From Syntrophaceae bacterium (lineage in GTDB: Bacteria > Desulfobacterota > Syntrophorhabdia > Syntrophorhabdales > WCHB1-27): DNA of 10,868 nucleotides. The DNA lies in assembly GCA_003165115.1 (NCBI GenBank), contig PLSJ01000146.1:1-10868 (forward strand), written 5' to 3'. The notes under the pieces were generated by a model. That model saw nothing but the letters and a program-made list of their open reading frames with translations. It made no database searches and was not told where the DNA came from. Made by a program: the position numbers and the translations under genes. Below, in pieces: positions 1 through 6,521 of this stretch (positions are counted from its first letter, which is position 1; each line of letters starts with the position of its first letter).

Positions 1-568
1 CCTTGCCCTTCTGGTTGATGATGGTGTCGATGACGATGGCCGATTTTCCCGTGCCCCGGTCCCCGATGATCAGCTCCCTCTGCCCTCTTCCGATGGGGAT
101 CATGGCGTCTATGGCCTTTATGCCCGTCTGCAAAGGCTCTTTCACGGGCTGCCTCACCACGACGCCCGGCGCCCTTTGCTCGACGTTCCTGTACTCCGTT
201 GCCGTAATGGGACCTTTGCCGTCGAGGGGGTTCCCCAGGGCGTCCACTACCCGTCCCACCAGACCCTCGCCGACCGGCACCTGGGCGATCCTGTTGGTCC
301 TCTTGACTATGTCACCTTCTTTTATCTCCGTGTAGTCGCCGAAGATCACCGCCCCTATGTTATCTTCCTCCAGGTTCAGGACCATGCCCGTGATGTTCTG
401 GGGAAACTCGATCAGCTCTCCGGACACGGCGTTTTCAAGGCCATAGATCCTCGCAATACCATCTCCGATCGAGATAACGGTACCCGTTTCCTGAAGGTCA
501 ATCTCCCTCTCGAAGCCCGATATCTTCTGTTCTATGATCCTGCTTATCTCGTCTGCCTTGACTGCCAT
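1..568 (-). CDS. atpA: F1Fo ATP synthase alpha subunit, N-terminal 189 residues (3' end beyond window)
   Basis: Alpha subunit of the F1 head, which carries the non-catalytic nucleotide sites of the ATP synthase on the cytoplasmic face of the membrane. The visible part starts [12 protein letters not shown], has the N-terminal beta-barrel domain at about residues 25-93, and reaches the P-loop GDRGTGKS at residues 169-176, followed by [12 protein letters not shown]. Family members usually read GDRQTGKT here, so Gly172 and Ser176 are variants. The ATG at 568 sits 6 bases after AAGGAG, and that Shine-Dalgarno is formed by the last codons of atpH (AAG GAG TAG), so translation is probably coupled. 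The gene is the fourth of the atp operon; gamma, beta and epsilon genes would be expected beyond base 1. A full alpha chain is about 500 residues, so roughly 310 are missing because of the window edge, not a truncation. Confidence 0.97.
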   Translation of the reverse strand, partial: MAVKADEISRIIEQKISGFEREIDLQETGTVISIGDGIARIYGLENAVSGELIEFPQNITGMVLNLEEDNIGAVIFGDYTEIKEGDIVKRTNRIAQVPVGEGLVGRVVDALGNPLDGKGPITATEYRNVEQRAPGVVVRQPVKEPLQTGIKAIDAMIPIGRGQRELIIGDRGTGKSAIVIDTIINQKGK

Positions 569-571
569 CGT

Positions 572-1114
572 CTACTCCTTCATCATGCTTTCATTCAATA
601 ATTCAAGCTGCCTCTTGACGCTGCCGTCGATCCTCATCCCCCCCACGATCACCTTCAGCCCGCCGATAAGCTCCTTGTCTTCTTCCACATGGAGCTCCAC
701 CTTCTTGCTGAGCCTCTCTCCCAGCGCCGCTTCGATCCGGGCCTTTGTGTCATCCGGCAGGGGATAGGCCGAATACATGGTGCCCCTGATCCTTCCTTCT
801 TTATCGTCAACCAGCTGCCCGTAGGCATCATGTATGGCGGAAAGATAGGTCATTTTATTCTTTTCGAGAAGCAGGCCCAGCAGGGCGGCAACCGGCGGCG
901 ACGCGTCGAGGGCGCTCATGAACGCCGAAAGCATCTCTTTTCTCTTTTCCATCTCGAAAAGGGGAAGCGCCAGAGCCCGTCGGATCTTCGGCTTCTCATT
1001 CACTATATCCAGAATCTCCTTCATCTGCCGCAGGTAATCCGTATATTTTCCATCCTTGACGCCCGCGGCGAACAGGCCTTTCGCATAGCTCCTTGCGATC
1101 GACAGCCGTATCAC
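572..1114 (-). CDS. atpH: F1Fo ATP synthase delta subunit
   Basis: Delta subunit (OSCP homologue), part of the peripheral stalk that ties the b/b' stator to the top of the alpha3-beta3 head. The 180-residue length is normal. The N-terminal helical bundle (SIARSYAKGLF near the start) is followed by the C-terminal family signature at about residues 147-173, including LIGGLKVIVGG and RIDGSVKRQL. The start is a GTG at 1112-1114, read from AAGGAG with 6 bases of spacing. It overlaps the atpF stop by four bases (GTGA), which implies translational coupling. Its own stop codon lies only 3 bases before atpA. No odd residues were seen. Confidence 0.96.
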   Translation of the reverse strand: MIRLSIARSYAKGLFAAGVKDGKYTDYLRQMKEILDIVNEKPKIRRALALPLFEMEKRKEMLSAFMSALDASPPVAALLGLLLEKNKMTYLSAIHDAYGQLVDDKEGRIRGTMYSAYPLPDDTKARIEAALGERLSKKVELHVEEDKELIGGLKVIVGGMRIDGSVKRQLELLNESMMKE

Positions 1115-1611
1115 GTGATGCTCCTTACTTTTTGGATAAACTCTCCGACCATGCGGTCATGGTCCTCTTTCCGGAACGTTTCCCGCACCTTTAGCTCCGC
1201 GGCGGCGATCGTCCGTCCCGCGATCTCGGCCCGGACTTTCGCCATGGCTTCTTTCATCTCCTGTTCGTACGCGAGGCGCGCCTGTTCGCTTATACGGGAT
1301 GCCAACCCGCGGGCATCGTCCAGGATCTTCTTTTTCTCTCCTTCCATCGCAGCAAGCGCCGAGGCCCGAAAAGCCTCGATCTCGCCTTCCAGCCCCGAGA
1401 GCTTCTCTTCATACGCTTTTTTGGCCCCTTCGGCCTCCTTCAGCAGCCGGTCCGCTTCCTCTATCTTTTCCTTTACCGTGTCATGCCTTTTCAGCAGGTA
1501 CTCTTTTAACGGCTTCTTCAGGAAATAAACCAGGACACCCACGAGGATCGCGAAATTGATGAACTGAAAAAGTAACTGGAGCCACAGGGGCAGGTCCTTG
1601 CCAAGTCCCAT
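1111..1611 (-). CDS. atpF: F1Fo ATP synthase b subunit
   Basis: Membrane-anchored stator subunit b of the Fo sector. One N-terminal transmembrane helix (about residues 8-30, LPLWLQLLFQFINFAILVGV) is followed by a long charged coiled coil rich in Glu, Lys, Ala and Arg, which runs up the peripheral stalk to delta. There are two possible starts, GTG at 1614 and ATG at 1611. I prefer ATG, because the AGAGGT Shine-Dalgarno stands at a better distance from it; this gives 166 residues and a one-base TGATG overlap with the atpF' stop. GTG would give 167 residues and a four-base overlap. It is distinguished from the preceding b' only by order and length, so b and b' labels could be swapped. Confidence 0.93.
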   Translation of the reverse strand: MGLGKDLPLWLQLLFQFINFAILVGVLVYFLKKPLKEYLLKRHDTVKEKIEEADRLLKEAEGAKKAYEEKLSGLEGEIEAFRASALAAMEGEKKKILDDARGLASRISEQARLAYEQEMKEAMAKVRAEIAGRTIAAAELKVRETFRKEDHDRMVGEFIQKVRSIT

Positions 1612-2036
1612 CACGTACCTCTTTTCTCGATCTTTTCCGCGATCTCTACGGCAAGCCGGTCGGATTCGCCAAGAAGCGCGTCCAGGGTCTTTCCGGTTTC
1701 CCTCTTTACGGTCTCCTTCACCTTAGCCAGCTCCGCGGCAAGCTCTCGTCTCGCTTCCTCGACAACCTTCATGGAAGCGGCATGCGCCTCTTTGAGCACC
1801 GCTTCGCTCTGCTCCATTATGGTCGCCTTCCTTTCCTTCAGGTTCTCCTCATAGCTCTTTGTGAGGACCTCTGCTTCCTGCCTGTTATCTTCCGCTTTAC
1901 CGACGAGAGACTCGATTGCCGTGCGACGCCTCGAAAGACTGCCCAGTATCGGCTTGAACAGGAGCACGTTAAGGAGGATAAGGAGGATAAGGATTTGAAA
2001 GAACTGAATAAAAAGTGTGTGGTTGAATTCAATCAT
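1611..2036 (-). CDS. atpF': F1Fo ATP synthase b' subunit (second b-type stator subunit)
   Basis: Second b-type peripheral-stalk subunit, expected to pair with the downstream b as a b/b' heterodimer, an arrangement known from cyanobacteria, phototrophs and many deltaproteobacteria. It has 141 residues, with one transmembrane helix at about residues 7-29 (LFIQFFQILILLILLNVLLF) and then a charged coiled coil. Part of the helix (ILI LLI LLN) is encoded by a 9-bp tandem repeat at 1971-1994. It is the first gene of the atp operon: an ATG at 2036 preceded by AAGGG, about 53 bases after a predicted transcription start. No gene for the a or c subunit lies upstream; parB is there instead, so atpB and atpE must be elsewhere, as in Geobacter-type genomes. 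Confidence 0.92.
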   Translation of the reverse strand: MIEFNHTLFIQFFQILILLILLNVLLFKPILGSLSRRRTAIESLVGKAEDNRQEAEVLTKSYEENLKERKATIMEQSEAVLKEAHAASMKVVEEARRELAAELAKVKETVKRETGKTLDALLGESDRLAVEIAEKIEKRGT

Positions 2037-2095
2037 CTTTTATCCCTTCGGTCGTGCCACTTGTGATAAAAAACACATTGGGTGTGACGAATCCT

Positions 2096-2125
2096 TTCAT
2101 ACCATAAAAAGCGACAGACTTTCAA
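2096..2125 (-). promoter_or_regulatory. Predicted sigma70-type promoter of the atp operon
   Basis: On the minus strand the -35 element TTGAAA (2120-2125, 5 of 6 consensus) is separated by 18 bases from TATGAA (2096-2101, 4 of 6). The second element is preceded by TG at the extended -10 position. Transcription would start near 2089 and give a leader of about 53 bases before atpF'. The -35 lies just after the parB stop codon, so the atp genes can be transcribed independently of parAB, although no convincing terminator separates them. This is read from sequence only. Confidence 0.5.
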
Positions 2126-2131
2126 TAAAAT

Positions 2132-2950
2132 TTATTTCTCAGGCCACAGGGCGAGGGCGTTAAGGAGTCGTTCAAGATCTTCCCTGGAATAGAACTCGAT
2201 CGTCACCTTGCCCTTATTCTTCCTGAAGGTCACCTGCACCTTTGTCTTCAGTGTTTCCCGGAGCATCTCCTCCACGTGGGAGAAGGGTGAGGAATGAGGC
2301 GTCCTCGCGGTTTTCCTTACCCGCTCCAGCTCTCTCACCGAGAGGCCCTCGTCAAGCACCCTTTTCACGTATTTCTTCTGTTCCTGCTCACTCTTTAGGG
2401 TGATAAGCACCCTGCCATGTCCCTGGGTGAGCCTGCCCGCCGTCATTAAATCCTTTATCCAGGGCGGGAGCTTGAGCAGCCGTATATAATTTGAAATGGA
2501 GCTTCTCTCGATGCCCATCTTTTTCGCGAGTTCTTCATGGGTATAGCCGAAGCTTTCTACGAAGCGTTGGTACACCGTCGCTATCTCGACCGGGTTCAGG
2601 TCCTCCCTTTGCAGGTTCTCGATCATCGCAAGCTCAAGGGCTTCACGGTCGTCGGCGTCCCTGATGATCGCGGGCACCTCTTTCAGTCCGGCCATTTTCG
2701 CCGCACGGAAGCGACGCTCGCCCGCAATAATCTCGTAGACGCCCTCTTTCCTGCGAATGATAATTGGCTGGAGCAGCCCTTTTTCCTCGATGGATGAGGC
2801 GAGCTCGGCAAGCGATTCCTGCCGCATCTCGATCCTGGGCTGAGTGGGGTTCAGCACTATCTGCTGCACGGGGATGAGATGGACTCCCCCTTCGTCCACG
2901 TCTTTCAGGATCGCGGAAAGTCCTCTCCCGAGCGGGTCCTTTTTATGCAT
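2132..2950 (-). CDS. parB: Chromosome partitioning protein ParB (Spo0J family)
   Basis: DNA-binding CTPase that loads at parS, spreads, and works with ParA to segregate the origin region. The N-terminal ParA-interacting peptide PLGRGLSAIL is at residues 6-15. The CTP-binding motif GERRFRA is at 78-84, ENLQREDLNPVE at 111-122, and a helix-turn-helix at about 137-161 (THEELAKKMGIERSSISNYI), followed by LTQGHGRVLI. A C-terminal dimerisation segment ends the protein. I start it at ATG 2950 (272 residues), because GGGAG lies 4 bases before that ATG, and the GTG one codon upstream would be too close. It follows parA by 48 bases, so the two are one operon. No canonical parS was found in the window. 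Confidence 0.96.
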   Translation of the reverse strand: MHKKDPLGRGLSAILKDVDEGGVHLIPVQQIVLNPTQPRIEMRQESLAELASSIEEKGLLQPIIIRRKEGVYEIIAGERRFRAAKMAGLKEVPAIIRDADDREALELAMIENLQREDLNPVEIATVYQRFVESFGYTHEELAKKMGIERSSISNYIRLLKLPPWIKDLMTAGRLTQGHGRVLITLKSEQEQKKYVKRVLDEGLSVRELERVRKTARTPHSSPFSHVEEMLRETLKTKVQVTFRKNKGKVTIEFYSREDLERLLNALALWPEK

Positions 2951-2998
2951 CACACTCCCAATACATCACGTCAGGATATCGATCCGCGTGACCTTAAG

Positions 2999-3754
2999 TC
3001 ACATGGATATCTCTGCCGCCAGATCGAGGTAGCTCTCCGCGCCTTTCGAGGCGGCGTCGTAAAGGATCACGGGTTTCCCGTAGCTGGGCGCTTCGCTCAG
3101 CCGGACGTTCCTCGGGATAACCGTCTGAAACACCTTGCTGCCCAAATGCCTCCGTGCCTCCTCCATGACGCGGAAGGAGAGGTTGTTCCGCCTGTCGAAC
3201 ATGGTGAGGAGCACGCCGAGGATCTCCAGGTCGGGATTGAGCTTCTTCTTGATGACGGAGATCGTCTTCAGGAGAAAAACAAGTCCCTCCAGTGCGTAGT
3301 ACTCACACTGGAGGGGAATGATGACGAAGTCGGAGGCCGCCAGCGCGTTGACCGTGAGGAGGCCCAGGGAGGGCGGACAGTCTATGATGGTGTAGGGATA
3401 ACGTTCTCTTACCCCTGAAAGCAGCCTTTTCACGACCAGCTCCCGCTCCTCCATTTCGAGAAGTTCGATCTCCGCGCCGATCAGGTCCGGGTGGCCGGGG
3501 GCCAGGTCAAGCATGGGCACTTCCGTCCGGGTGATTACCTGTTCTATCGTCGCCTCGCCGATAATGACACGGTAGAGGTGTTTCTTCAGTTTTCCGTAAG
3601 AAATGCCGACGCCGCTCGTTGCGTTGCACTGGGGGTCCAAATCCACGAGGAGCGTCCGGTGCTCCGCGACGGCGACCGAAGCCGCGAGGTTGATTGCTGT
3701 CGTCGTTTTTCCCACGCCGCCTTTCTGATTTGCAATCGCGATGATCTTTCCCAT
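2999..3754 (-). CDS. parA: Chromosome partitioning ATPase ParA (Soj family)
   Basis: ParA/MinD-family ATPase that binds the nucleoid as an ATP dimer and is released by ParB, moving the origin. The deviant Walker [10 protein letters not shown] spans residues 11-19 (signature Lys12, catalytic-loop Lys16). Walker A' is TLLVDLDPQ (34-42), Walker B is [10 protein letters not shown] (122-131), and the Soj C-terminal signature [16 protein letters not shown] is at 213-228. There is no N-terminal helix-turn-helix, so it is the chromosomal 251-residue type, not a plasmid ParA. The family almost always starts exactly at this Met, but there is no good Shine-Dalgarno before it. Instead the start lies in a 9-bp inverted repeat shared with the rsmG stop (3751-3791), which suggests coupling to rsmG translation. 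Confidence 0.97.
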   Translation of the reverse strand: MGKIIAIANQKGGVGKTTTAINLAASVAVAEHRTLLVDLDPQCNATSGVGISYGKLKKHLYRVIIGEATIEQVITRTEVPMLDLAPGHPDLIGAEIELLEMEERELVVKRLLSGVRERYPYTIIDCPPSLGLLTVNALAASDFVIIPLQCEYYALEGLVFLLKTISVIKKKLNPDLEILGVLLTMFDRRNNLSFRVMEEARRHLGSKVFQTVIPRNVRLSEAPSYGKPVILYDAASKGAESYLDLAAEISM

Positions 3755-3791
3755 AGACGAGATACATTAGCATAAAACAATCCGTCTATGG
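3751..3791. repeat. 9-bp perfect inverted repeat covering the rsmG stop and the parA start
   Basis: CCATAGACG at 3751-3759 is the exact reverse complement of CGTCTATGG at 3783-3791, with 23 bases between. In the minus-strand transcript the upstream arm includes the rsmG stop codon and the downstream arm includes the parA AUG. A hairpin would hide the parA start until a ribosome finishing rsmG opens it. A 9-bp repeat of this spacing is expected about once in a window of this length by chance, so only its position makes it notable. Confidence 0.4.
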
Positions 3792-4406
3792 AACCTTTTT
3801 GTAAACGAAGAGCTGGTATGCCTTATCGCTCCGGGGTAAACGGTAGGACTCTGCCTTTTCCAGCAGAAAGCCGGGATGAAGGGATGCCTTTTCTCCCTTC
3901 CCTTTGACCAGCAAGGCCGATCCTCCTTCCCTTAAATGCCTGCCTCCTTTGAGGAGCACCGCGGATGCCGGTCCGAACGCCTTCGCGACGAGTGCGTCGG
4001 CGCCGAGAGGCGGTATGTCTTCCACGCGGCCGTGGACGATCTCCAGTCGCGCAAGACCCAAAAGCCGCTTCATGTGCCTCTGGAACAGGACCTTTTTCAG
4101 GGCCTTATCGAGCGAGAAGATCTGTTTGTCCGGATTCAGTATGGCAAGGGGGATCGAGACGACCCCCGCGCCCGAGCCGAGGTCAAGGACGGAATCGAAG
4201 CCCGCGACCCGCGTATGGAGGAAGAACGCGTCGTAGACGAGGTCGCCTACGATTTGTCCGCCTTCTTTGAGGCCGACGAGGTTCATGGTCCGGTTCCATC
4301 GCCCAAGCTCCTCCACAAAGGACAAGAGGCGCCGGGCCGTTGTCGCGTCGCACCCGATGCCGAAGAAGGCAAGTCCTTCCCCCATCAGGCCCTCCAGTCT
4401 CTCCAT
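3786..4406 (-). CDS. rsmG: 16S rRNA (guanine-527-N7)-methyltransferase RsmG (GidB)
   Basis: SAM-dependent methyltransferase that makes m7G527 in the 530 loop of 16S rRNA. The 206-residue length is typical. The family N-terminal motif appears as EELGRWNRTMNLVG (residues 32-45). The SAM-binding motif I is VLDLGSGAGVVSIPLAI (73-89), where most members have GFPGIPLAI, so the loop after GAG is slightly divergent. The acidic SAM residue lies in FSLD (97-100), and AKAFGPA (141-147) matches the usual RAF region. ATG 4406 has GGAGG upstream, but with a long spacing of 12 bases. The usual neighbour mnmG (gidA) is absent; a divergent envelope gene stands there. It is first in a run with parA and parB. 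Confidence 0.93.
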   Translation of the reverse strand: MERLEGLMGEGLAFFGIGCDATTARRLLSFVEELGRWNRTMNLVGLKEGGQIVGDLVYDAFFLHTRVAGFDSVLDLGSGAGVVSIPLAILNPDKQIFSLDKALKKVLFQRHMKRLLGLARLEIVHGRVEDIPPLGADALVAKAFGPASAVLLKGGRHLREGGSALLVKGKGEKASLHPGFLLEKAESYRLPRSDKAYQLFVYKKVP

Positions 4407-4491
4407 GATGACCGCTTTCCTCCGTGCCCTAAGCCGCGCACGGGCTGCTTATGGCTCACACGTGATATGTCCCCTTATCAGGCCGGTCCAT

Positions 4492-4516
4492 CGGCGCGCC
4501 GGCTTCCGGTGCGCCG
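4492..4516. repeat. GC-rich 11-bp hairpin in the divergent intergenic region
   Basis: CGGCGCGCCGG (4492-4502) pairs with CCGGTGCGCCG (4506-4516) across a 3-base CTT loop, with one G-T pair in the stem. It lies 90-110 bases upstream of rsmG, where it would be in the rsmG leader, and just upstream of the promoter for the plus-strand gene. No T-run follows on either strand, so it is not an obvious terminator. The rest of the 4407-4556 gap shows no gene. Confidence 0.5.
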
Positions 4517-4524
4517 CATTAAAA

Positions 4525-4554
4525 TTAGCATAAATTTTTCGTTTCTGTTATAGT
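4525..4554 (+). promoter_or_regulatory. Candidate promoter of the bamD-lptA fusion gene
   Basis: TTAGCA (4525-4530, 4 of 6 to the -35 consensus) and TATAGT (4549-4554, 5 of 6 to the -10) are 18 bases apart. The start point expected about 6 bases further on falls at 4560, on or next to the tandem ATGs at 4557 and 4560. An alternative -10, TAAAAT at 4520-4525, has no good -35. The block 4518-4556 is strikingly AT-rich compared with its surroundings and may also carry the opposing rsmG promoter. Confidence 0.4.
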
Positions 4555-4556
4555 AA

Positions 4557-6026
4557 ATGATGCAAAAAAGACTTTTGATTCTCGCCATTATCCTCTTCGC
4601 CTTCGTGAGCTGCAGCGCCAGGAAGGCCGAGGTAAAAAAGGTGGACAACCCCGGCAACCTCTACGTCGAGGGCGTCGCTTTCATGAAGAAGAAGCAGTAT
4701 GACAAGGCCGTCGCCAGCTTCAGCAAGGTCCGCGAAAACTTTCCCTTCGATCCCATCGCCCTGGTAGCGCAAATCAAGCAGGCGGACGCCCATTTCGAGA
4801 AAAAGGCATATACCCTGGCCGCAGCCATTTACGAAGACTTCGTCAACAGCTACCCTGAAGACGAGAATGCGGCTTACGCCCTGAGGCGTCTCGCGGAATG
4901 CTACGAAAAGCTCTCTCCCACCGTCGAGCGCGATCAGGCGAATACGTTCAAGGCGATCGAGCGCTTCACCTTTCTCAAGAATCGTTATCCCCAAAGTCCT
5001 TACGCCAAGGACGCCGACGCGCATATTTTGAGCCTCACCAGGAAGCTGGCGCAACGCGAACTCTATGTGGGGGAGTTTTACTACAAATGGGCGAAGTATA
5101 ACGCCTCGATCTTCCGCCTCGACTACTTCCTCGAGAAATATCCCGACGCCCTGGGCAGAGACAAGGCGCTCTACTACCTGGCGCAGGACTACAAGGAGCT
5201 GCACAACACGGAAAAGGCCCAGGCCTATCTTGACAGGCTCAGGAAGGAATATCCGAAGAGCATGTATGCCGGGGGAAAAATAAAGAGAGAAAGAAAGGGC
5301 CTGCGCCTTACGGCGGCGGGCGCCGCGACAACCGGAAACGCGCCGGGAGCAGGCCCGCAGACGCCGCCGGCTGCCGATTTTTCGTACACCGAGAAGCAGG
5401 CGAGGGATATCGATCTGAGACCGCTCCAGCCGCCTGCCCCGGAGGGGGATAGCCAGGGGAAAACCACAGACGCCGGCGGCAGCGGAAGGATACCTGCGGC
5501 TGCCGGGACAGTGACCGCCAAGGGTGCGGCCCCGGTCGCGTCGGGTGAAAAGGCCGATGCCGCGACAGGTGGCGGAGAGGCGGGCCAGGCAAAAAAAGCG
5601 GAAGGAAAAAAAGACTCTCTCGGATTCTTTACCGAGAAAAAGCCGGTTGACGTCGTTGCAGACAACATGGAAGGACTCGAGAAAGGAAAGATCGTCGTTT
5701 TCAAGGGCAACGTCATCGCCAAGCAGGTTGACCTTTACCTTTTTTCGGACATGCTCACCGCCTACATGAACGAAGAAACGAACGAGATCGAGAGGGCCAA
5801 GGCCGAGGGAAACGTGAAGATCGTCAAGCTCGACAGAACGGCGACGTGCAAAGAGGCGTTCTTCTACAATGATAGGGGTGAGATCATACTGAAAGGGGAC
5901 GTGGTCGTTTTCTCAGCCAAAGACAAGGTCTCGGGAGATGTCGTCACTTACTACGTCAACGAGGACCGCGTCTACGTGCAGGGCGAAAAGGACAAAAGGG
6001 CAAAGGCGATCATCTCCCCCAAGTAA
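4557..6026 (+). CDS. BamD-type outer-membrane lipoprotein fused to an LptA/OstA domain
   Basis: A 489-residue two-domain envelope protein. Residues 1-18 form a lipoprotein signal peptide with lipobox FVSC, Cys19 as the lipid site and Ser at +2, which favours the outer membrane. Residues 33-240 are a tetratricopeptide-like BamD (YfiO) domain: repeated helix pairs with YDKAVASFSKV, YEDFVNSYPEDENAAYALR and the BamD-like LAQRELYVGEFYYKWAKYNA. BamD is the essential lipoprotein of the BAM barrel-assembly complex. Residues 241-360 are an Ala/Gly/Pro/Lys-rich linker. Residues 363-489 match LptA/OstA, the periplasmic LPS-transport bridge: VVADNMEG, FKGNVIAKQ, IERAKAEGNVKI, DRTATCKEAFFY and GEIILKGDV. 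The frame is open throughout. Both family calls are strong; the joint function is inference. In-frame stops TAG TAA precede the ATG and there is no Shine-Dalgarno. The gene stands alone, divergent from rsmG and convergent with trxA. Confidence 0.9.
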   Translation: MMQKRLLILAIILFAFVSCSARKAEVKKVDNPGNLYVEGVAFMKKKQYDKAVASFSKVRENFPFDPIALVAQIKQADAHFEKKAYTLAAAIYEDFVNSYPEDENAAYALRRLAECYEKLSPTVERDQANTFKAIERFTFLKNRYPQSPYAKDADAHILSLTRKLAQRELYVGEFYYKWAKYNASIFRLDYFLEKYPDALGRDKALYYLAQDYKELHNTEKAQAYLDRLRKEYPKSMYAGGKIKRERKGLRLTAAGAATTGNAPGAGPQTPPAADFSYTEKQARDIDLRPLQPPAPEGDSQGKTTDAGGSGRIPAAAGTVTAKGAAPVASGEKADAATGGGEAGQAKKAEGKKDSLGFFTEKKPVDVVADNMEGLEKGKIVVFKGNVIAKQVDLYLFSDMLTAYMNEETNEIERAKAEGNVKIVKLDRTATCKEAFFYNDRGEIILKGDVVVFSAKDKVSGDVVTYYVNEDRVYVQGEKDKRAKAIISPK

Positions 6027-6094
6027 AGCCCCCTCACACCGGACCGGTTCTTCTTATTTTCGCGCCCCCCCCATATGTGAGAGAGGATCGATAA

Positions 6095-6132
6095 GGGCCG
6101 GAAAAGCTCGTCTTCCCGGCCCATGCATTTTT
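6095..6132 (+). terminator. Possible intrinsic terminator after the bamD-lptA fusion
   Basis: GGGCCGG (6095-6101) pairs with CCGGCCC (6116-6122), and the stem may extend by two A-T pairs past an A-C mismatch. The T-run ATTTTT at 6127-6132 follows after four bases. The T-run overlaps the stop codon of the convergent trxA, so the element separates two opposing units. On the minus strand only TTAT follows the stem. The 4-base gap before the Ts makes it a moderate candidate. The rest of 6027-6130, including an 8-base C-run near 6065, holds nothing recognisable. Confidence 0.45.
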
Positions 6133-6457
6133 AGCCCAGCACCTTTTTGATCAGGCCGTCCACCGTGCCCTTGGGCACCGCTCCGACGATGCGGTCGACA
6201 ATCTCGCCCTTATTGAAAAGGATGAGCGTCGGGATCCCTCTTACACCGAACGTCGAGGGCGTGACCGGGTTGGAATCGACGTTGAGCTTCATTACCTTGA
6301 CCTTGCCTTCGTACTCATCGGCGATATTATCCAGGATGGGCCCCATCGTTTGACACGGACCGCACCAGGTAGCCCAGAAGTCTACCAAAACGGGAAGGCC
6401 CGACTCTACGACTTCTTTCGGAAAATCACTATCGTTCAAAGGTAAAGCCTTGCTCAT
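6131..6457 (-). CDS. trxA: Thioredoxin
   Basis: Cytoplasmic dithiol-disulfide oxidoreductase reduced by thioredoxin reductase. The protein is 108 residues, the classic length. The active site WCGPC is at residues 31-35 (Cys32, Cys35), preceded by VLVDFWAT with the buried Asp26, and the cis-proline loop RGIPTLILF follows. Gln36 replaces the more common Lys after the second Cys. The start at 6457 has an excellent Shine-Dalgarno AAGGAGG with 7 bases of spacing; a longer in-frame start at 6505 would add 16 residues not seen in the family and was rejected. It lies 64 bases after an FmdB-like zinc-ribbon gene, and both are probably made from the promoter at 6734-6762. Confidence 0.97.
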   Translation of the reverse strand: MSKALPLNDSDFPKEVVESGLPVLVDFWATWCGPCQTMGPILDNIADEYEGKVKVMKLNVDSNPVTPSTFGVRGIPTLILFNKGEIVDRIVGAVPKGTVDGLIKKVLG

Positions 6458-6521
6458 GGTGGATCCTCCTTTCGTCCAGGTCAGCGTTGAGAATGGCGCC
6501 GCCATTCCTTCGTGATCATCG

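Noticed and set aside
3..601. Plus-strand open frames opposite atpA
   Set aside because: They mirror the alpha subunit on the other strand, show no family features and have no ribosome sites.
689..1528. 279-codon plus-strand frame across atpH and atpF
   Set aside because: It is antisense to two overlapping, clearly recognisable atp genes; its Ser/Ala/Phe-rich composition is a shadow of the opposite coding strand.
1971..1994. AAGGAGGAT tandem repeat that looks like doubled ribosome sites on the plus strand
   Set aside because: It encodes the Ile/Leu run of the b' transmembrane helix on the minus strand, and no gene follows on the plus strand.
2067..2087. Small stem (ACAC/GTGT) followed by six Ts in the atp leader, as a parB terminator
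   Set aside because: A 4-bp A/C-G/T stem is too weak for an intrinsic terminator, and it lies downstream of the predicted atp start point.
6458..6505. N-terminal extension of thioredoxin to an ATG at 6505
   Set aside because: The ATG at 6457 has a near-perfect Shine-Dalgarno and gives the normal 108-residue length; the extension would encode that Shine-Dalgarno.
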